The notes: generated from the sequence alone by a model not told the origin. Positions 8,609 through 18,173 are shown, numbered from the stretch's first letter. The stretch is 64,000 nucleotides of DNA from Effusibacillus consociatus (GCF_042652925.1 NZ_JBHSHC010000044.1:6589-70588), one strand, 5' to 3'. Program-made: numbers and translations.

Positions 8609-9061
8609 TTAGCGATTCTGTTTCTTGTTAAGAGTCGCAAGGTTCTCTTCGCTGTGTTTCATCCATTTTTTGAGTTGATCCTCGAACGTATTGAAACGTT
8701 CACGGGGTTCATTACCAAAAGAACGGTTGCCGCCTTTAGCCTGTCTAGGGCCGCGATTGCCCCCCTTGAATTCCCGGTTTCCCTGCTGACGGCGGGGCGC
8801 TTCTTCCCCCTCGGGTTTCGGCATCGTTTCTTTGATCGACAATGAAATTTTGCCCGTTTCCGGATCCACAGACAACACTTTCACTTTCACTTCGTCCCCA
8901 ACGGACAAATGATCGTTCACATCTTTTACAAATGAATGAGCCACGTGTGAGATATGAACAAGTCCCTGTTGGGATTCATTAATTGCAACGAATGCGCCGA
9001 ACGGTTTAATGGATGTGACTTTTCCTTCGATAATGCTGCCTACTTCTACTGCAGTTGACAT
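8609..9061 (-). CDS. S1 RNA-binding domain protein (general stress protein 13 / YugI type)
   Basis: 150 residues. One S1 OB-fold occupies residues 5-75 (VGSIIEGKVTSIKPFGAFVAI...GLVHISHVA...VKVKVLSVDPETGKISLSIKE). It is followed by a low-complexity, basic Arg/Gly/Asn-rich tail and a short helical C-terminus. This matches the Bacillus YugI/GSP13 group, which associates with ribosomes and single-stranded RNA. The ATG at 9061 has TTGAGGAG upstream. The gene is monocistronic, with its own terminator. Confidence 0.88.
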   Translation of the reverse strand: MSTAVEVGSIIEGKVTSIKPFGAFVAINESQQGLVHISHVAHSFVKDVNDHLSVGDEVKVKVLSVDPETGKISLSIKETMPKPEGEEAPRRQQGNREFKGGNRGPRQAKGGNRSFGNEPRERFNTFEDQLKKWMKHSEENLATLNKKQNR

Positions 9062-9143
9062 TCAAACACTCCTCAAGAAATAGTAAGACGCGGGGAATCC
9101 GCTTGTATAGTATACCCTTTCTTTAAAAGGAAGGAAAGGGTTA

Positions 9144-9316
9144 TCAAGAACTGTAAAAATTCTCCGGCTGAATCTCCTTATCCAGTGCCGAAAAAAATTC
9201 CACTATATTCCCGTAACTGGTGCTTAATAGCGCGTCTTCAGTTCCGGAGATTTGGCATGGTCGCTCGTTTCCGCTTGGGTTTTCCATAAACCTGTAATGA
9301 TTCTTGCAACTGACAT
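9144..9316 (-). pseudogene. Frameshifted remnant of a small Bacillales cytosolic protein (DUF1499-like N-terminus)
   Basis: A GGAGAGGAG site precedes an ATG at 9316. It opens a 30-codon frame ending ETSDHAKSPELKTRY, then TAA. One base shift restores an open frame (STSYGNIVEFFSALDKEIQ) that stops at 9144, 57 codons in total. The ETSDHAK..LKTRYY pattern is what I remember at the start of small Bacillales proteins of the DUF1499 or cytosolic-protein type, which are normally longer. The gene therefore appears both frameshifted and truncated. It lies just downstream of nupQ. Confidence 0.5.
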
Positions 9317-9367
9317 AGCTGCTCCTCTCCCCGACCTTCCATATGGCCGTACCGCTTTAACCTTTAT

Positions 9368-10333
9368 TTACCGCTGTCCCTTCACATACGGCCTGCCCAG
9401 TGCGGACGGCGCATGGGCCCGCCCCACAACTCCCGCAAGAGCCAGGATGGTGAGAAGATAAGGCAGCATAATCAGAAATTCGGCCGGCACGTAATTCGTG
9501 AGTCCAATTACTTGTCCGGAAGCGGCAAGTGCAGTTGCAAAACCGAAGAACAAGGCGGCCCACATCGCTCCTACCGGATGCCATTTTCCGAAAATCATGG
9601 CTGCTAACGCCATGAACCCGTGACCCGCTATCGTATTATGCTGGAAGTTGCTTGTCACGGCGATAGACATTCCGGCACCGCCCAGTCCCGCAAGACCTCC
9701 CGCCAACAGAACCGCCATATACCGGTACAAGTAAACTCGGATCCCTACCGAATCGGCCGCATGGGGGTGTTCCCCCAACGCACGAATCCGCAAGCCGAAC
9801 GGTGTCCGGAAAAGTAAAAAGTACACGATCAAGACCAGTACGACAGCCAGGTAGGATGTCGGATAGGCAAAAAATATACCGTTTCCGATAATGGGAATAT
9901 CCGACAACCAGGGAATGCTGTATTTTTCAAACGGAAACTGAACAGTTGTGGTTTGGGCCGCACCCTCGAACAAGTTCTTCACCATAAAGATGGCAAAGCC
10001 CGCCGCCAAAAAGTTCAAAGCGACACCTGATACCACTTGATCGGCCCGGAAATGGATCGTTGCGACCGCGTGCGGAACCGCAAACACCACTCCCAATACA
10101 AAAGCAGCCAGAAGACCGAACCACGGAGCCATCCTGCCAACCCCCAATGTTTCCCCTGCAAAAATGGCCACAACTGCAGCAGCAAATGCCCCGATAATCA
10201 TAAAGCCTTCCAGTGCAATATTTACAATCCCGGACCGCTCCGACAAAACTCCGCCAAGAGCGGCCAAGACGAGAGGAGTCGCATACAGAATCGTATTGTT
10301 CAAAATAATCTCAAGCATGTTCGTCCAATTCAT
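9368..10333 (-). CDS. nupQ: Nucleoside ABC transporter permease (YufQ/NupQ type)
   Basis: 321-residue integral membrane subunit of the BMP-family nucleoside importer. It has about 8-10 hydrophobic helices and the family segments LLERSGIVNIALEGFMIIGAF (here LSERSGIVNIALEG) and GEHPHAADSVGI, the EAA-like coupling loop. Its start overlaps the nupP stop in an ATGA, indicating translational coupling. By analogy to B. subtilis nupNOPQ the complex imports guanosine and related nucleosides. Substrate range is inferred from the family. Confidence 0.9.
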   Translation of the reverse strand: MNWTNMLEIILNNTILYATPLVLAALGGVLSERSGIVNIALEGFMIIGAFAAAVVAIFAGETLGVGRMAPWFGLLAAFVLGVVFAVPHAVATIHFRADQVVSGVALNFLAAGFAIFMVKNLFEGAAQTTTVQFPFEKYSIPWLSDIPIIGNGIFFAYPTSYLAVVLVLIVYFLLFRTPFGLRIRALGEHPHAADSVGIRVYLYRYMAVLLAGGLAGLGGAGMSIAVTSNFQHNTIAGHGFMALAAMIFGKWHPVGAMWAALFFGFATALAASGQVIGLTNYVPAEFLIMLPYLLTILALAGVVGRAHAPSALGRPYVKGQR

Positions 10334-11397
10334 GACCGTCCCACCTCCTGCCCTTTACGACGGAATTTGCCGATCATCCATTGAACCAACGCGCTGGAGG
10401 CAACGAACAATATAATCAGTGCAATAACGACCCGAATAATTTCTGTCGGAATTCCTTCCAGTCTCTGCATGCTGGAGGATCCATATGACAAACCGCCAAA
10501 CAGGAGTGCAGACAGGAGTACGCCAAACGGATGATTCCCGCCAATCAAGGCTACGGCAATCCCGTCAAATCCGACTCCCGAGAAACCGCCTTGAATACCA
10601 AAATATCCGTAAACGCCCAGGGTTTCCACAGCTCCCCCGGCTCCGGCCAAAGCACCGGAAACAGCCATCGAAGTCACGATGTTGCGGGAGACATTCATCC
10701 CTGCATACTCGGCCGCATGTGAATTGAAGCCTACGGCACGAAGCTCGTATCCTTTGGTGGTGCGGAACAAAAGCCAGTAGACCGCTGCAGCAAGCAGCAC
10801 GGAAATCAAGATCCCCCAGTGCAGCCGGGCATTATCAAACATTTGAGACAGGATTGGCATATCAAGCGATGCACTTGGCCGGATGGGTGGAGTGTTCTCC
10901 TGCTGTCCATGGAAGTAAGCACGAATTAAAAAGTTCGAAGTATTCAAGGCGATGTAATTTAACATGATGGTCGTAATCACCTCATGAATGTGCAGGCGCG
11001 CTTTCAAATAACCGGCGATTGCAGCCCATAGCCCCCCCGTTATCATCGCAAATACAACTGCTGCGAGCGCATGAACCACCGGAGGGAGGCTCCAGGCAGC
11101 CCCAATATAGGCTGCAGTCAATTGTCCAATGATGAATTGGCCTTCCACCCCGATATTGAACAAGCCGGTTCGAAACGCAAACGCTACCGCTAATCCGGTA
11201 AAGACAAGCGGAGTTACGGAACGGAGGGTTTCGCCAATATTATAAGCACTGCCAAAAATCCCGCCAAACAATGCCGAATAACCTGCAATTGGGTTGTAGC
11301 CGATTGACATCATCATCACGGCACCCACCAACAGTCCCATCAAGATGGCGATAAGAGGAATGAGAATCCTGTTGAATCTGGAGTCAATTTGTGTCAT
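10330..11397 (-). CDS. nupP: Nucleoside ABC transporter permease (YufP/NupP type)
   Basis: 355-residue membrane permease. Conserved segments are FRTGLFNIGVEGQFIIGQ near residue 80 and GFNSHAAEYAGMNVSRN in the cytoplasmic coupling loop. The C-terminus contains GFDGIAVALIGGNHPFGV, typical of the BPD_transp_2 family. It pairs with NupQ to form the channel. ATGA overlaps at both ends (with nupO and nupQ) show a tightly coupled operon. Confidence 0.9.
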   Translation of the reverse strand: MTQIDSRFNRILIPLIAILMGLLVGAVMMMSIGYNPIAGYSALFGGIFGSAYNIGETLRSVTPLVFTGLAVAFAFRTGLFNIGVEGQFIIGQLTAAYIGAAWSLPPVVHALAAVVFAMITGGLWAAIAGYLKARLHIHEVITTIMLNYIALNTSNFLIRAYFHGQQENTPPIRPSASLDMPILSQMFDNARLHWGILISVLLAAAVYWLLFRTTKGYELRAVGFNSHAAEYAGMNVSRNIVTSMAVSGALAGAGGAVETLGVYGYFGIQGGFSGVGFDGIAVALIGGNHPFGVLLSALLFGGLSYGSSSMQRLEGIPTEIIRVVIALIILFVASSALVQWMIGKFRRKGQEVGRS

Positions 11398-12929
11398 GTG
11401 GCCGCCTCCTCCCTACCTTTGTCTGTTGTTGCGCCCGACATCATTAAGCCCAGATCGTGCTCCGTAACTTCCTCCGGTTTCACAACACCAACAATCCGTC
11501 CTTCATAGATCACGGCAATTCGATCCGAAAGACTCATGATCTCATCCAATTCCAGCGATAACAAAAGCACTGCCTTGCCGTTGTCCCGCTGTTCAACCAA
11601 TTTTTTGTGAATAAACTCGATGGCTCCCACATCCAGCCCTCGCGTCGGTTGGGCAGCGATCAACAGATCCGGATCACGATCGACTTCCCGGGCAATGATC
11701 GCTTTCTGTTGATTCCCGCCGGACAATGCCCGGGCAGGCGTGTACTCACTTGGTGTCCGCACATCAAATATTTTAATCAAACGTCTCGCATGCGAAAAGA
11801 TTTTGTCAAACTGCAGGATCCCCGACTTGGAAAAAGGGCTCTTGTAATAGGTGTTCAGCACCATGTTTTCCCCGATGGAATAATCAAGCACCAGTCCCCG
11901 TTTATGCCGGTCTTCCGGAATGTGTCCGATTCCGGATTCCGCGATTTCACGCGGTGTTCGGTTCGTGATCTCCTGATTGTTGATCACGATCGTACCGCTT
12001 GTTGTTTTCCGCAATCCGGTAATCACTTCAATCAGTTCTTTTTGACCGTTGCCTTCCACTCCGGCAATTCCAACTATCTCACCGGCCCGCACTTCCAAGG
12101 TAATCCCGTTTAATGCTTTCACCCCGCGATTCCCATTTGCCTCCACGTTTCGCAATTCCAACACAGATGAACCGGGAGTGGCGGCCTCTTTTTCAACTGC
12201 AAACTGAACATGTCTGCCGACCATCATGTTGGCGAGTTTATCGGGATCCGTCTCTTTGACCGAAACCGTATCTATGTATTTGCCGCGTCGTATCACTGTG
12301 ACCCGATCACAAATCGCCATAATTTCTTTCAACTTATGCGTGATAAAAATAATCGACTTGCCCTCTTTCACCAAATTTCGCATGATTTGCATCAACTCGG
12401 TGATTTCCTGCGGGGTCAAGACGGCGGTCGGCTCGTCAAAAATCAGGATCTCAGCACCGCGATATAAGGTTTTGAGAATCTCAACCCGCTGCTGCATGCC
12501 TACGGATATGTCTTCCACTCTTGCTTTTGGATCGACGTCCAATCCGTAGCGTTTGGACAGTTCCGCCACTTTCTTCTCCGCTTTGGCCAAATCCAGCAGC
12601 GGACCGTTTGTTACTTCACTGCCCAGAATGATGTTCTCTGTAACTGTAAACGGTTGGACAAGCATAAAGTGTTGATGAACCATACCGATTCCCAGACGGT
12701 TTGCGACATTAGGATCTGTGATTTTCACGTCCTTGCCGTGTACCCGAATCTTCCCTTCATCTGGCTGGTAGAGCCCGAACAAAATGTTCATCAGCGTTGA
12801 TTTTCCGGCCCCGTTTTCCCCGAGCAGAGCGTGAATTTCACCCTTTTCCACAACCAAATGGATATTGTCGTTTGCCACAATTCCCGGAAATCGTTTGGTA
12901 ATTCCCAGCATTTCAACGACAGCTGCCAT
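11394..12929 (-). CDS. nupO: Nucleoside ABC transporter ATP-binding protein, tandem ABC (YufO/NupO type)
   Basis: 511 residues with two ABC cassettes. The first has Walker A GENGAGKSTL, the signature ISVGMQQRVEI and Walker B ILIFDEPTAVL. The second has a degenerate P-loop GVEGNGQKEL and the signature LSGGNQQKAI. The asymmetric pair is characteristic of RbsA/YufO-type ATPases. The ATG at 12929 is chosen because AAAGGGGG precedes it; an in-frame ATG six codons earlier overlaps that ribosome site. A hairpin lies between this gene and nupN. Confidence 0.92.
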   Translation of the reverse strand: MAAVVEMLGITKRFPGIVANDNIHLVVEKGEIHALLGENGAGKSTLMNILFGLYQPDEGKIRVHGKDVKITDPNVANRLGIGMVHQHFMLVQPFTVTENIILGSEVTNGPLLDLAKAEKKVAELSKRYGLDVDPKARVEDISVGMQQRVEILKTLYRGAEILIFDEPTAVLTPQEITELMQIMRNLVKEGKSIIFITHKLKEIMAICDRVTVIRRGKYIDTVSVKETDPDKLANMMVGRHVQFAVEKEAATPGSSVLELRNVEANGNRGVKALNGITLEVRAGEIVGIAGVEGNGQKELIEVITGLRKTTSGTIVINNQEITNRTPREIAESGIGHIPEDRHKRGLVLDYSIGENMVLNTYYKSPFSKSGILQFDKIFSHARRLIKIFDVRTPSEYTPARALSGGNQQKAIIAREVDRDPDLLIAAQPTRGLDVGAIEFIHKKLVEQRDNGKAVLLLSLELDEIMSLSDRIAVIYEGRIVGVVKPEEVTEHDLGLMMSGATTDKGREEAAT

Positions 12930-12987
12930 GACCGATCCCCCTTTCAAACCTCAAACGGCCACCATGGAAATATCTGTATAGACGGAC

Positions 12988-13014
12988 AGAAAAGGCGAGC
13001 GTTTCACTCGCCTT
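12988..13014 (-). terminator. Attenuating terminator between nupN and nupO
   Basis: An 8-bp stem AAGGCGAG/CTCGCCTT with a 7-nt loop is followed by a short TTTTCT run on the minus strand. The weak T-run suggests partial read-through, so the binding protein would be made in excess over the membrane complex. This is a common arrangement in ABC importer operons. Confidence 0.7.
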
Positions 13015-13031
13015 CCCCGGTTGTTCAACTG

Positions 13032-14114
13032 TTACTTCTTAAACGTTGCCTTAAACTGCTCAAACTCTTCTGCAGTCTTCGGTGCTTTGATTTTTCCGTC
13101 GGTCAGCTGCTTCTTGAACTCGTCCACTTTCGCAATCACATTGGCAGGAGTGTTCTTGCTGGTAGTAGGCGCATACCCGACTCCGTCCTCTTGAAGACCC
13201 AGTTCTACCTGCTTTCCTCCGTTCCAGATTCCGTTCGCGAGGTCTTTGGAGACAGTGTAAATTGCCGTGTCCACTCGTTTGATCATGGAGCTCAGCGTAT
13301 TATCCGGTGCAAGAGACGATTGGTCACGGTCAACTCCGATTACCCAGAAACCTTTTCCGCGTGACTTCGCTTCTGTGAACACTCCGTCTCCGGTTGCTCC
13401 CGCCGCATGGAAGATTACGTCCGCACCGCCTTGGTACATGGTGCTGGCCAAGATTTTGCCTTGATCCGCTTTGTCAAATGCACCCGCATAGGCAACCTTG
13501 ACTGTCGCATTGGGATTCACCGCATAAACGCCCGCTTTGAATCCGTTCTCGAACTTCTCGATCAACGGGAATTTCACTCCGCCAACGAAGCCCACTTGGT
13601 TGGATTTTGTCATCAAACCGGCGATCACTCCCATCAAGAAGGAGCCTTCTTCTTCCTTAAACGTTACCGCAGTCACGTTTGGCGGGATTTTTCCGTCCAA
13701 GTTCGAATCGATAATCGCCATCTTGGCATTTGGATTTTCTGCAGCTACTTTTGCAAGATCCTGTGCCATCAGGAAGCCGATGCCCCAGGTGAGATCCCAT
13801 TTATCTTTCACGAAGCTGTTAAGGTTCGGTACGTAGTCCTCTTTTTTCTTGGACTCCACATACGTATATTCTTTCTTTTCCTGGAGTTTTAAATCTGCCC
13901 CTAATCTCTTCATGCCTTCCCAAGCGGCCTGGTTGAAGGAATTGTCATTTACTCCGCCAACATCGGTTACCATGGCCACTTTAATTTTGGGCTTTTGATC
14001 AGGGCCAGCGCCGGGTGCCGGTTTGTCTTTAGCGGCGCCCCCGCAGCCGGCGAGCAGCAGAGATGCGGACAAGGTTCCCGCAAGCAGAACTTTTGCCATT
14101 GTTTTCGTTTTCAT
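13032..14114 (-). CDS. nupN: BMP-family nucleoside-binding lipoprotein (YufN/NupN type)
   Basis: 360 residues. The lipoprotein signal peptide has lipobox LLAGC, with Cys24 as the lipidation site, followed by a low-complexity linker. The mature part is a periplasmic-binding-protein type 1 fold of the BMP family (KVAMVTDVGGVNDNSFNQAAWEGMKR; later GGADVIFHAAGATGDGVF and VDRDQS). It captures nucleosides outside the membrane and delivers them to NupPQ. It is first in the operon and separated from nupO by a weak terminator. Confidence 0.92.
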   Translation of the reverse strand: MKTKTMAKVLLAGTLSASLLLAGCGGAAKDKPAPGAGPDQKPKIKVAMVTDVGGVNDNSFNQAAWEGMKRLGADLKLQEKKEYTYVESKKKEDYVPNLNSFVKDKWDLTWGIGFLMAQDLAKVAAENPNAKMAIIDSNLDGKIPPNVTAVTFKEEEGSFLMGVIAGLMTKSNQVGFVGGVKFPLIEKFENGFKAGVYAVNPNATVKVAYAGAFDKADQGKILASTMYQGGADVIFHAAGATGDGVFTEAKSRGKGFWVIGVDRDQSSLAPDNTLSSMIKRVDTAIYTVSKDLANGIWNGGKQVELGLQEDGVGYAPTTSKNTPANVIAKVDEFKKQLTDGKIKAPKTAEEFEQFKATFKK

Positions 14115-14241
14115 CGCTTAATCCCCACTTTCGTCATTGTGAAAAAGCTTGTCTATCCAACGATTTAATATAACATAAGAGGCATTCTGGCCGCCAGTGC
14201 TTCCTTGACTATTTGGTCAAATTTTTAACCCTTTCACGATA

Positions 14242-15030
14242 CTATTCCACCGAATTGACCGATCTTATCCAAGGCCTGTCATCCAGCCAATCCACCTGGA
14301 TATTCAAACCGAATGTCCCGCTCAGATAGTCACCCGTGAGAACAGTCCGTTTGGGACCCGATGCGACCACTTGCCCCTCTTCCATTAACAACGCATGGGT
14401 AAAAATCGGTTGTATCTCTTCTACATGGTGAGTCACATACAACAAAGTCGGTGCATTGGCCGAGCTTCCAATCCGGTTGATCACAGACAGAACGTTTTCG
14501 CGGGCACGGATATCCAAACCGAAGCATGGCTCGTCAAGGATCAGCAGCTTAGGATCGGACATTAACGCACGAGCGAGCAGGACTTTCTGTTTTTCGCCTT
14601 GGGACAGGGTCCCGTATCTCTCCGCCGCCAAATGAGAACAACCGAACTTGGCCAGTTCTTCGAAAGCGCGTTCCCGATCAGAAGACTCGACAGTTTCCCA
14701 AAGACCGATCGAAGCATATTTCCCGCTTACCACCACGTCGAGTGCGGAATCTGACGGGTAAAATTCCTCCCGAAGAGCGGAACTTACCCACCCGATCGAT
14801 TTCCGAACCTCCCGGATATCGCACTGTCCGTATGGATGGCCCAATACTTGAATCGTTCCCCTGCTTGGCCACTCATAACCGGTAATCATCTTCAGCAGGG
14901 AGGTTTTTCCGGATCCGTTGAGTCCAATAATGGCCCAGTGTTCCTTCGCGTTGACTTCCCAATTTACATGGGAGAGGATTTGCTTGTCCGAGCGTATCCA
15001 GTGCACATCTTTGACTTTAAGTACTTTCAT
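14242..15030 (-). CDS. Stand-alone ABC ATPase (YlmA/ModF-like)
   Basis: About 262 residues forming a single ABC domain. Walker A is GLNGSGKTSLL, the signature is LSQGEKQKVLLARAL, Walker B is LLILDEPCFGLD, and the switch His lies in YVTHHVEEI. There is no permease gene beside it. The length and the ILGHP/EE-rich C-terminus resemble B. subtilis YlmA, an orphan ATPase related to ModF. Partner and substrate unknown. The ATG at 15030 is preferred because AAGGGTGAG precedes it; an in-frame ATG at 15075 is less likely. Confidence 0.8.
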   Translation of the reverse strand: MKVLKVKDVHWIRSDKQILSHVNWEVNAKEHWAIIGLNGSGKTSLLKMITGYEWPSRGTIQVLGHPYGQCDIREVRKSIGWVSSALREEFYPSDSALDVVVSGKYASIGLWETVESSDRERAFEELAKFGCSHLAAERYGTLSQGEKQKVLLARALMSDPKLLILDEPCFGLDIRARENVLSVINRIGSSANAPTLLYVTHHVEEIQPIFTHALLMEEGQVVASGPKRTVLTGDYLSGTFGLNIQVDWLDDRPWIRSVNSVE

Positions 15031-15089
15031 CTTCCACTCACCCTTATTTTCCTGGCATTCAACTCGTACACTCATCTGCGTTTGGATTT

Positions 15090-16607
15090 TTACAGCCCGT
15101 ATACCATCGTGTACTTGTTTTCCAAGTACTCCACCAAATACTTTGAATTAATTGATTCTCCCGTGACAGATGAAAGAATCTCTTTTGGTTCCAGAAGCTT
15201 TCCATGTTTATGGATCTTGTCGTTTAGCCAAGATTTTATCGCACTGAACTCGCCGCGCTTAATCGATTCTTTGTAATCCGGAAGATCCCGCCGCAATGCC
15301 GCCTCAAATTGCGCAGCATAAATATTTCCCAGCGAATACGACGGGAAATACCCGAAGGCTCCGCCCGACCAGTGTACATCCTGCAAAACTCCATCCGCAT
15401 CATTTGGCGGTACGATCCCCAAATAGTCTTTCATTTTCTCATTCCATGCCGCAGGCAGATCTGCGACTGCAAGATCCCCTCCGATCAACGCTTTCTCCAG
15501 TTCATAACGCAGCATGATGTGGAGGTTGTAAGTCAGTTCGTCCGCTTCGACCCGAATCAAGGACGGCTGTACCTGGTTAATTGCGCGGTAAAACTCATCC
15601 AAGTCAACACGTTTGAATTGCTCAGGGAAAAATTCCGACAAATCGTCGTAGAAACAGGTCCAAAACTCATGACTGCGACCAATGATGTTTTCAAGGAATC
15701 TGGACTGCGACTCATGGATTCCCATAGACGCTCCCTCGCTAAGAAGGGTTCCGATCAGTTCTTGTGAAATATTTTGCTCGTAAATCGCATGGCCGGCCTC
15801 ATGGATCGACCCAAACAAGGCCGACCGGAAATCATTCGGATGAAAGCGGGTAGTCACCCGCACATCCCCCGGATTCAGCCCGGTCGCAAACGGATGGGCG
15901 CTTTGATCGAGGCGACCCGCTTCAAAGTCGTAGCCGATTTTTCGAAGCACAAATTCACTGAACCGGCGTTGGTCGTCCACTGGGAATGTTTTCTCGAAAA
16001 AAGAAGCATCTGTCGCTTGTCCACGGTCTTGAATCGCCTGCAGCAGAGCCACCGATTTTGTTCGCAGATCCGCAAACAGAAGATCCAATGTCTCGACCGA
16101 AATTCCGGGTTCATAGTGATCGAGCAGTGTATTGTACCTATGTCCTTGATAGCCCCATATATCGATAAATTGTTTGTTGTAATCAAGAATTTTTTCCAAA
16201 TAAGGATGGAATGCGGCAAAGTCATTCTTCTTTCTTGCCTCTTCCCAAGCGGTCTCCGATTTGGTAGTCAGTACGACGTATTCCTGGTAAAGCTGCGGCG
16301 GAATCAATTGACTCTTCTCATATTGTTTCTTGCACTCACGCACAATTCCTCGAGTAATAGGATCAAGTTTTTCGTATGTATCCGGTTCAGACAGCTCAAC
16401 TAAAAATTCCTTCATTTCGCCTGAGATACCCATCTTGAACAGATCGGTCGAGAGAGTGCCGATCACTTCCGAACGCTGTGTTCGCCCTTTTTTTGGCGCA
16501 CCTGTTCGGAGATCCCATCCCAATACTCCTATGGCTTCTCTATAGTCTTGCATCCGTCTCGTAAAGGAACGAAACGCTTGCACGGTTGATTGCAAATCTT
16601 TTGCCAA
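15090..16607 (-). CDS. Carboxypeptidase, M32 family (thermostable carboxypeptidase 1 type)
   Basis: 505-residue cytosolic zinc metallocarboxypeptidase. The active-site HEAGH (SIHEAGHAIYEQN) supplies two zinc ligands, followed by the family-specific HESQSR motif (GIHESQSRFLEN) and the downstream GTNLRIE-like segment. The length matches B. subtilis YpwA and Thermus Taq carboxypeptidase (about 500). The start is TTG at 16607, with AAGGGGG and GGGGG upstream. It releases C-terminal residues from peptides, probably in peptide recycling. The gene appears monocistronic. Confidence 0.93.
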   Translation of the reverse strand: MAKDLQSTVQAFRSFTRRMQDYREAIGVLGWDLRTGAPKKGRTQRSEVIGTLSTDLFKMGISGEMKEFLVELSEPDTYEKLDPITRGIVRECKKQYEKSQLIPPQLYQEYVVLTTKSETAWEEARKKNDFAAFHPYLEKILDYNKQFIDIWGYQGHRYNTLLDHYEPGISVETLDLLFADLRTKSVALLQAIQDRGQATDASFFEKTFPVDDQRRFSEFVLRKIGYDFEAGRLDQSAHPFATGLNPGDVRVTTRFHPNDFRSALFGSIHEAGHAIYEQNISQELIGTLLSEGASMGIHESQSRFLENIIGRSHEFWTCFYDDLSEFFPEQFKRVDLDEFYRAINQVQPSLIRVEADELTYNLHIMLRYELEKALIGGDLAVADLPAAWNEKMKDYLGIVPPNDADGVLQDVHWSGGAFGYFPSYSLGNIYAAQFEAALRRDLPDYKESIKRGEFSAIKSWLNDKIHKHGKLLEPKEILSSVTGESINSKYLVEYLENKYTMVYGL

Positions 16608-16703
16608 TTCCCCCGTCCCCCTTCGTGTTTAAAAATAAAATCTATACCAAATCATACCATATTGCATTAAAAGGAAAAGCCCTAGACGGAACCAGGCACC
16701 CGA

Positions 16704-16967
16704 CTATTTTTCTTTCGGGGCTACATGACCGCGTTTTTCAAGCAGTTTCTTAGCCCTGCCCATCCTGATCAGTTCCCCCATTTGCCTGCGGAGAACTCGA
16801 ACCACCGTTTCCGGATCCAATACATCCATTTTTTCTCCGTAATGGGACTGCATACTTTTATATGTGGAACTTACCAGTTCATAGTACTCATCTTCCGTGT
16901 AGTCATCCCCCAAAGCTTGTCTCATTTCAATCGCGATGTCGCGCAGACCTTGTTTAATTTCTTCCAT
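16704..16967 (-). CDS. Conserved-looking small hypothetical protein
   Basis: 87 residues, highly charged and helical (KQGLRDIAIEMRQAL; VVRVLRRQMGELIRMGRAKKLLEKRG), with no signal peptide, membrane helix or cysteines. I do not recognise the family. The Arg/Lys-rich second half could bind RNA or another acidic partner, but that is speculation. It is divergent from ylbF, with a TATAAT-like element at about 17004 in the shared region. Confidence 0.6.
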   Translation of the reverse strand: MEEIKQGLRDIAIEMRQALGDDYTEDEYYELVSSTYKSMQSHYGEKMDVLDPETVVRVLRRQMGELIRMGRAKKLLEKRGHVAPKEK

Positions 16968-17063
16968 CCCTGATCCCCCAATGTCCTTCTTCAGTTTTTT
17001 CGGTTATAATGACAGTATATCCTTTTAGGTGTAAGGATTGTTTTATAAAGGAGGTGCCAGGTT

Positions 17064-17516
17064 TTGAAGGATCTTGCATATATGGAATCAGTCGATTCCC
17101 GTACACGCATTTTGCGGAAAGCAGAGGAGCTTGTCAATCTGATACAAGCTACAGAAGAATTCAATCGCTTCCGCCAAGCGGAAGATAAAATAAATCGCCA
17201 CCCTGACGCCCAAGCGCTCATGTTTGTGGCAAAAGCAAAGCGCAACGCCTATTCCCAAACTTCGCTTCGCTACGGATACGATCATCCGGCTGCTATCAAA
17301 GCGAAACAAGAGTATGATAAAGTTCTCGAGCAGATTGCGGAAATTCCTCTTATGGAGCAGTTTCAATCCTGCCAAGAAGAACTGAATGAGTTGCTGCAAG
17401 GTATTACACGTACTATTATTAACACGTTGGCACCGGATGTACCTGCCGAAATCTACGAAGAAAAATCGGGCGGGTGCGGTAGCCGCGGCTGTGGCGGCGG
17501 TTGCAGGAGCCACTAA
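17064..17516 (+). CDS. ylbF: YlbF (RicF) family regulator
   Basis: 150-residue helical protein of the YlbF/YmcA family (core RTRILRKAEELVNLIQATEEFNRFRQAEDKI...HPDAQALM). It ends in a cysteine-rich tail, GGCGSRGCGGGCRSH. In B. subtilis YlbF forms a complex with YmcA and YaaT that carries iron-sulfur clusters and steers RNase Y, affecting competence, sporulation and biofilm. The tail cysteines fit that role. The TTG at 17064 is the chosen start because AAAGGAGG lies 9 nt upstream; the ATG at 17082 would be 27 nt away. It is followed 15 nt later by a membrane protein gene. Confidence 0.88.
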   Translation: MKDLAYMESVDSRTRILRKAEELVNLIQATEEFNRFRQAEDKINRHPDAQALMFVAKAKRNAYSQTSLRYGYDHPAAIKAKQEYDKVLEQIAEIPLMEQFQSCQEELNELLQGITRTIINTLAPDVPAEIYEEKSGGCGSRGCGGGCRSH

Positions 17517-17531
17517 AGTGAGGGCGCATTT

Positions 17532-18158
17532 GTGATTCGAAAATATTCTGCCATTTTTCTGTTTGTGGCCATTATCCTCGTAGGGTATTGGCAGAAAGAA
17601 TTCTTTCTTGAATGGATCCGCGCAGGCGGAACCATTTCGGTATTCGTCAGCATCCTTTTTGTTGCGATCATCGCCTTTTTCCCTGTTGTCCCTTTTGTCG
17701 CGGTAGCGGCAGTCATTGGCGGGGTATTCGGCACTTGGACCGGATCGGCGATTACTTTAACGGGTGCCATGACCGGGGCCATGATCATGTTCTGGCTTGC
17801 CCGTTACGGATTCAGGGACTGGGCGCAGAACTATCTCAACAAATATCCGAAAGCGAAAGAATACGAGACCTATTTTGAGAATAACGCGTTTCTGAGTATC
17901 CTTTTTGTTCGCATGGTCCCAGTTGTTCCTTCCCAAGCGGTGAACATAGTATCCGGAGTCAGCCGTGTTCCGTGGTACACATTTTTCGCTGCATCCGCAT
18001 TGGGAAAGCTGCCTTCCAATTTGATATTCAACCTGGCCGGCAGCACTTTTGGACAGAACAAGTGGGCATCGGTGATGATTTACGGAACCTATTTCCTGCT
18101 CATTGCAATCGCTGCTTTTCTGTATTTGCGAAAACAGCAGCTTCAAAAAGAATCGTAA
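17532..18158 (+). CDS. TVP38/TMEM64 (DedA-superfamily) membrane protein
   Basis: 208 residues with about five hydrophobic helices. The SNARE-associated/VTT core is visible as FFPVVPFVAVAAVIGGVFGTWTGSAITLTGAMTGAMIMFWLARYG and, later, FVRMVPVVPSQAVNIVSGVSRVPW, the paired re-entrant-loop motif. Relatives include B. subtilis YdjX-Z and YtxB, with proposed roles in lipid or undecaprenyl-phosphate flipping and envelope homeostasis. The GTG start follows GTGAGGG, 15 nt after ylbF, so the two form an operon ended by the strong terminator at 18174. Confidence 0.88.
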   Translation: MIRKYSAIFLFVAIILVGYWQKEFFLEWIRAGGTISVFVSILFVAIIAFFPVVPFVAVAAVIGGVFGTWTGSAITLTGAMTGAMIMFWLARYGFRDWAQNYLNKYPKAKEYETYFENNAFLSILFVRMVPVVPSQAVNIVSGVSRVPWYTFFAASALGKLPSNLIFNLAGSTFGQNKWASVMIYGTYFLLIAIAAFLYLRKQQLQKES

Positions 18159-18173
18159 AAAAGCGGATCCGAA

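Noticed and set aside
15774..16403. A 209-codon plus-strand frame
   Set aside because: Shadow of the M32 carboxypeptidase with intact HEAGH and HESQSR motifs.
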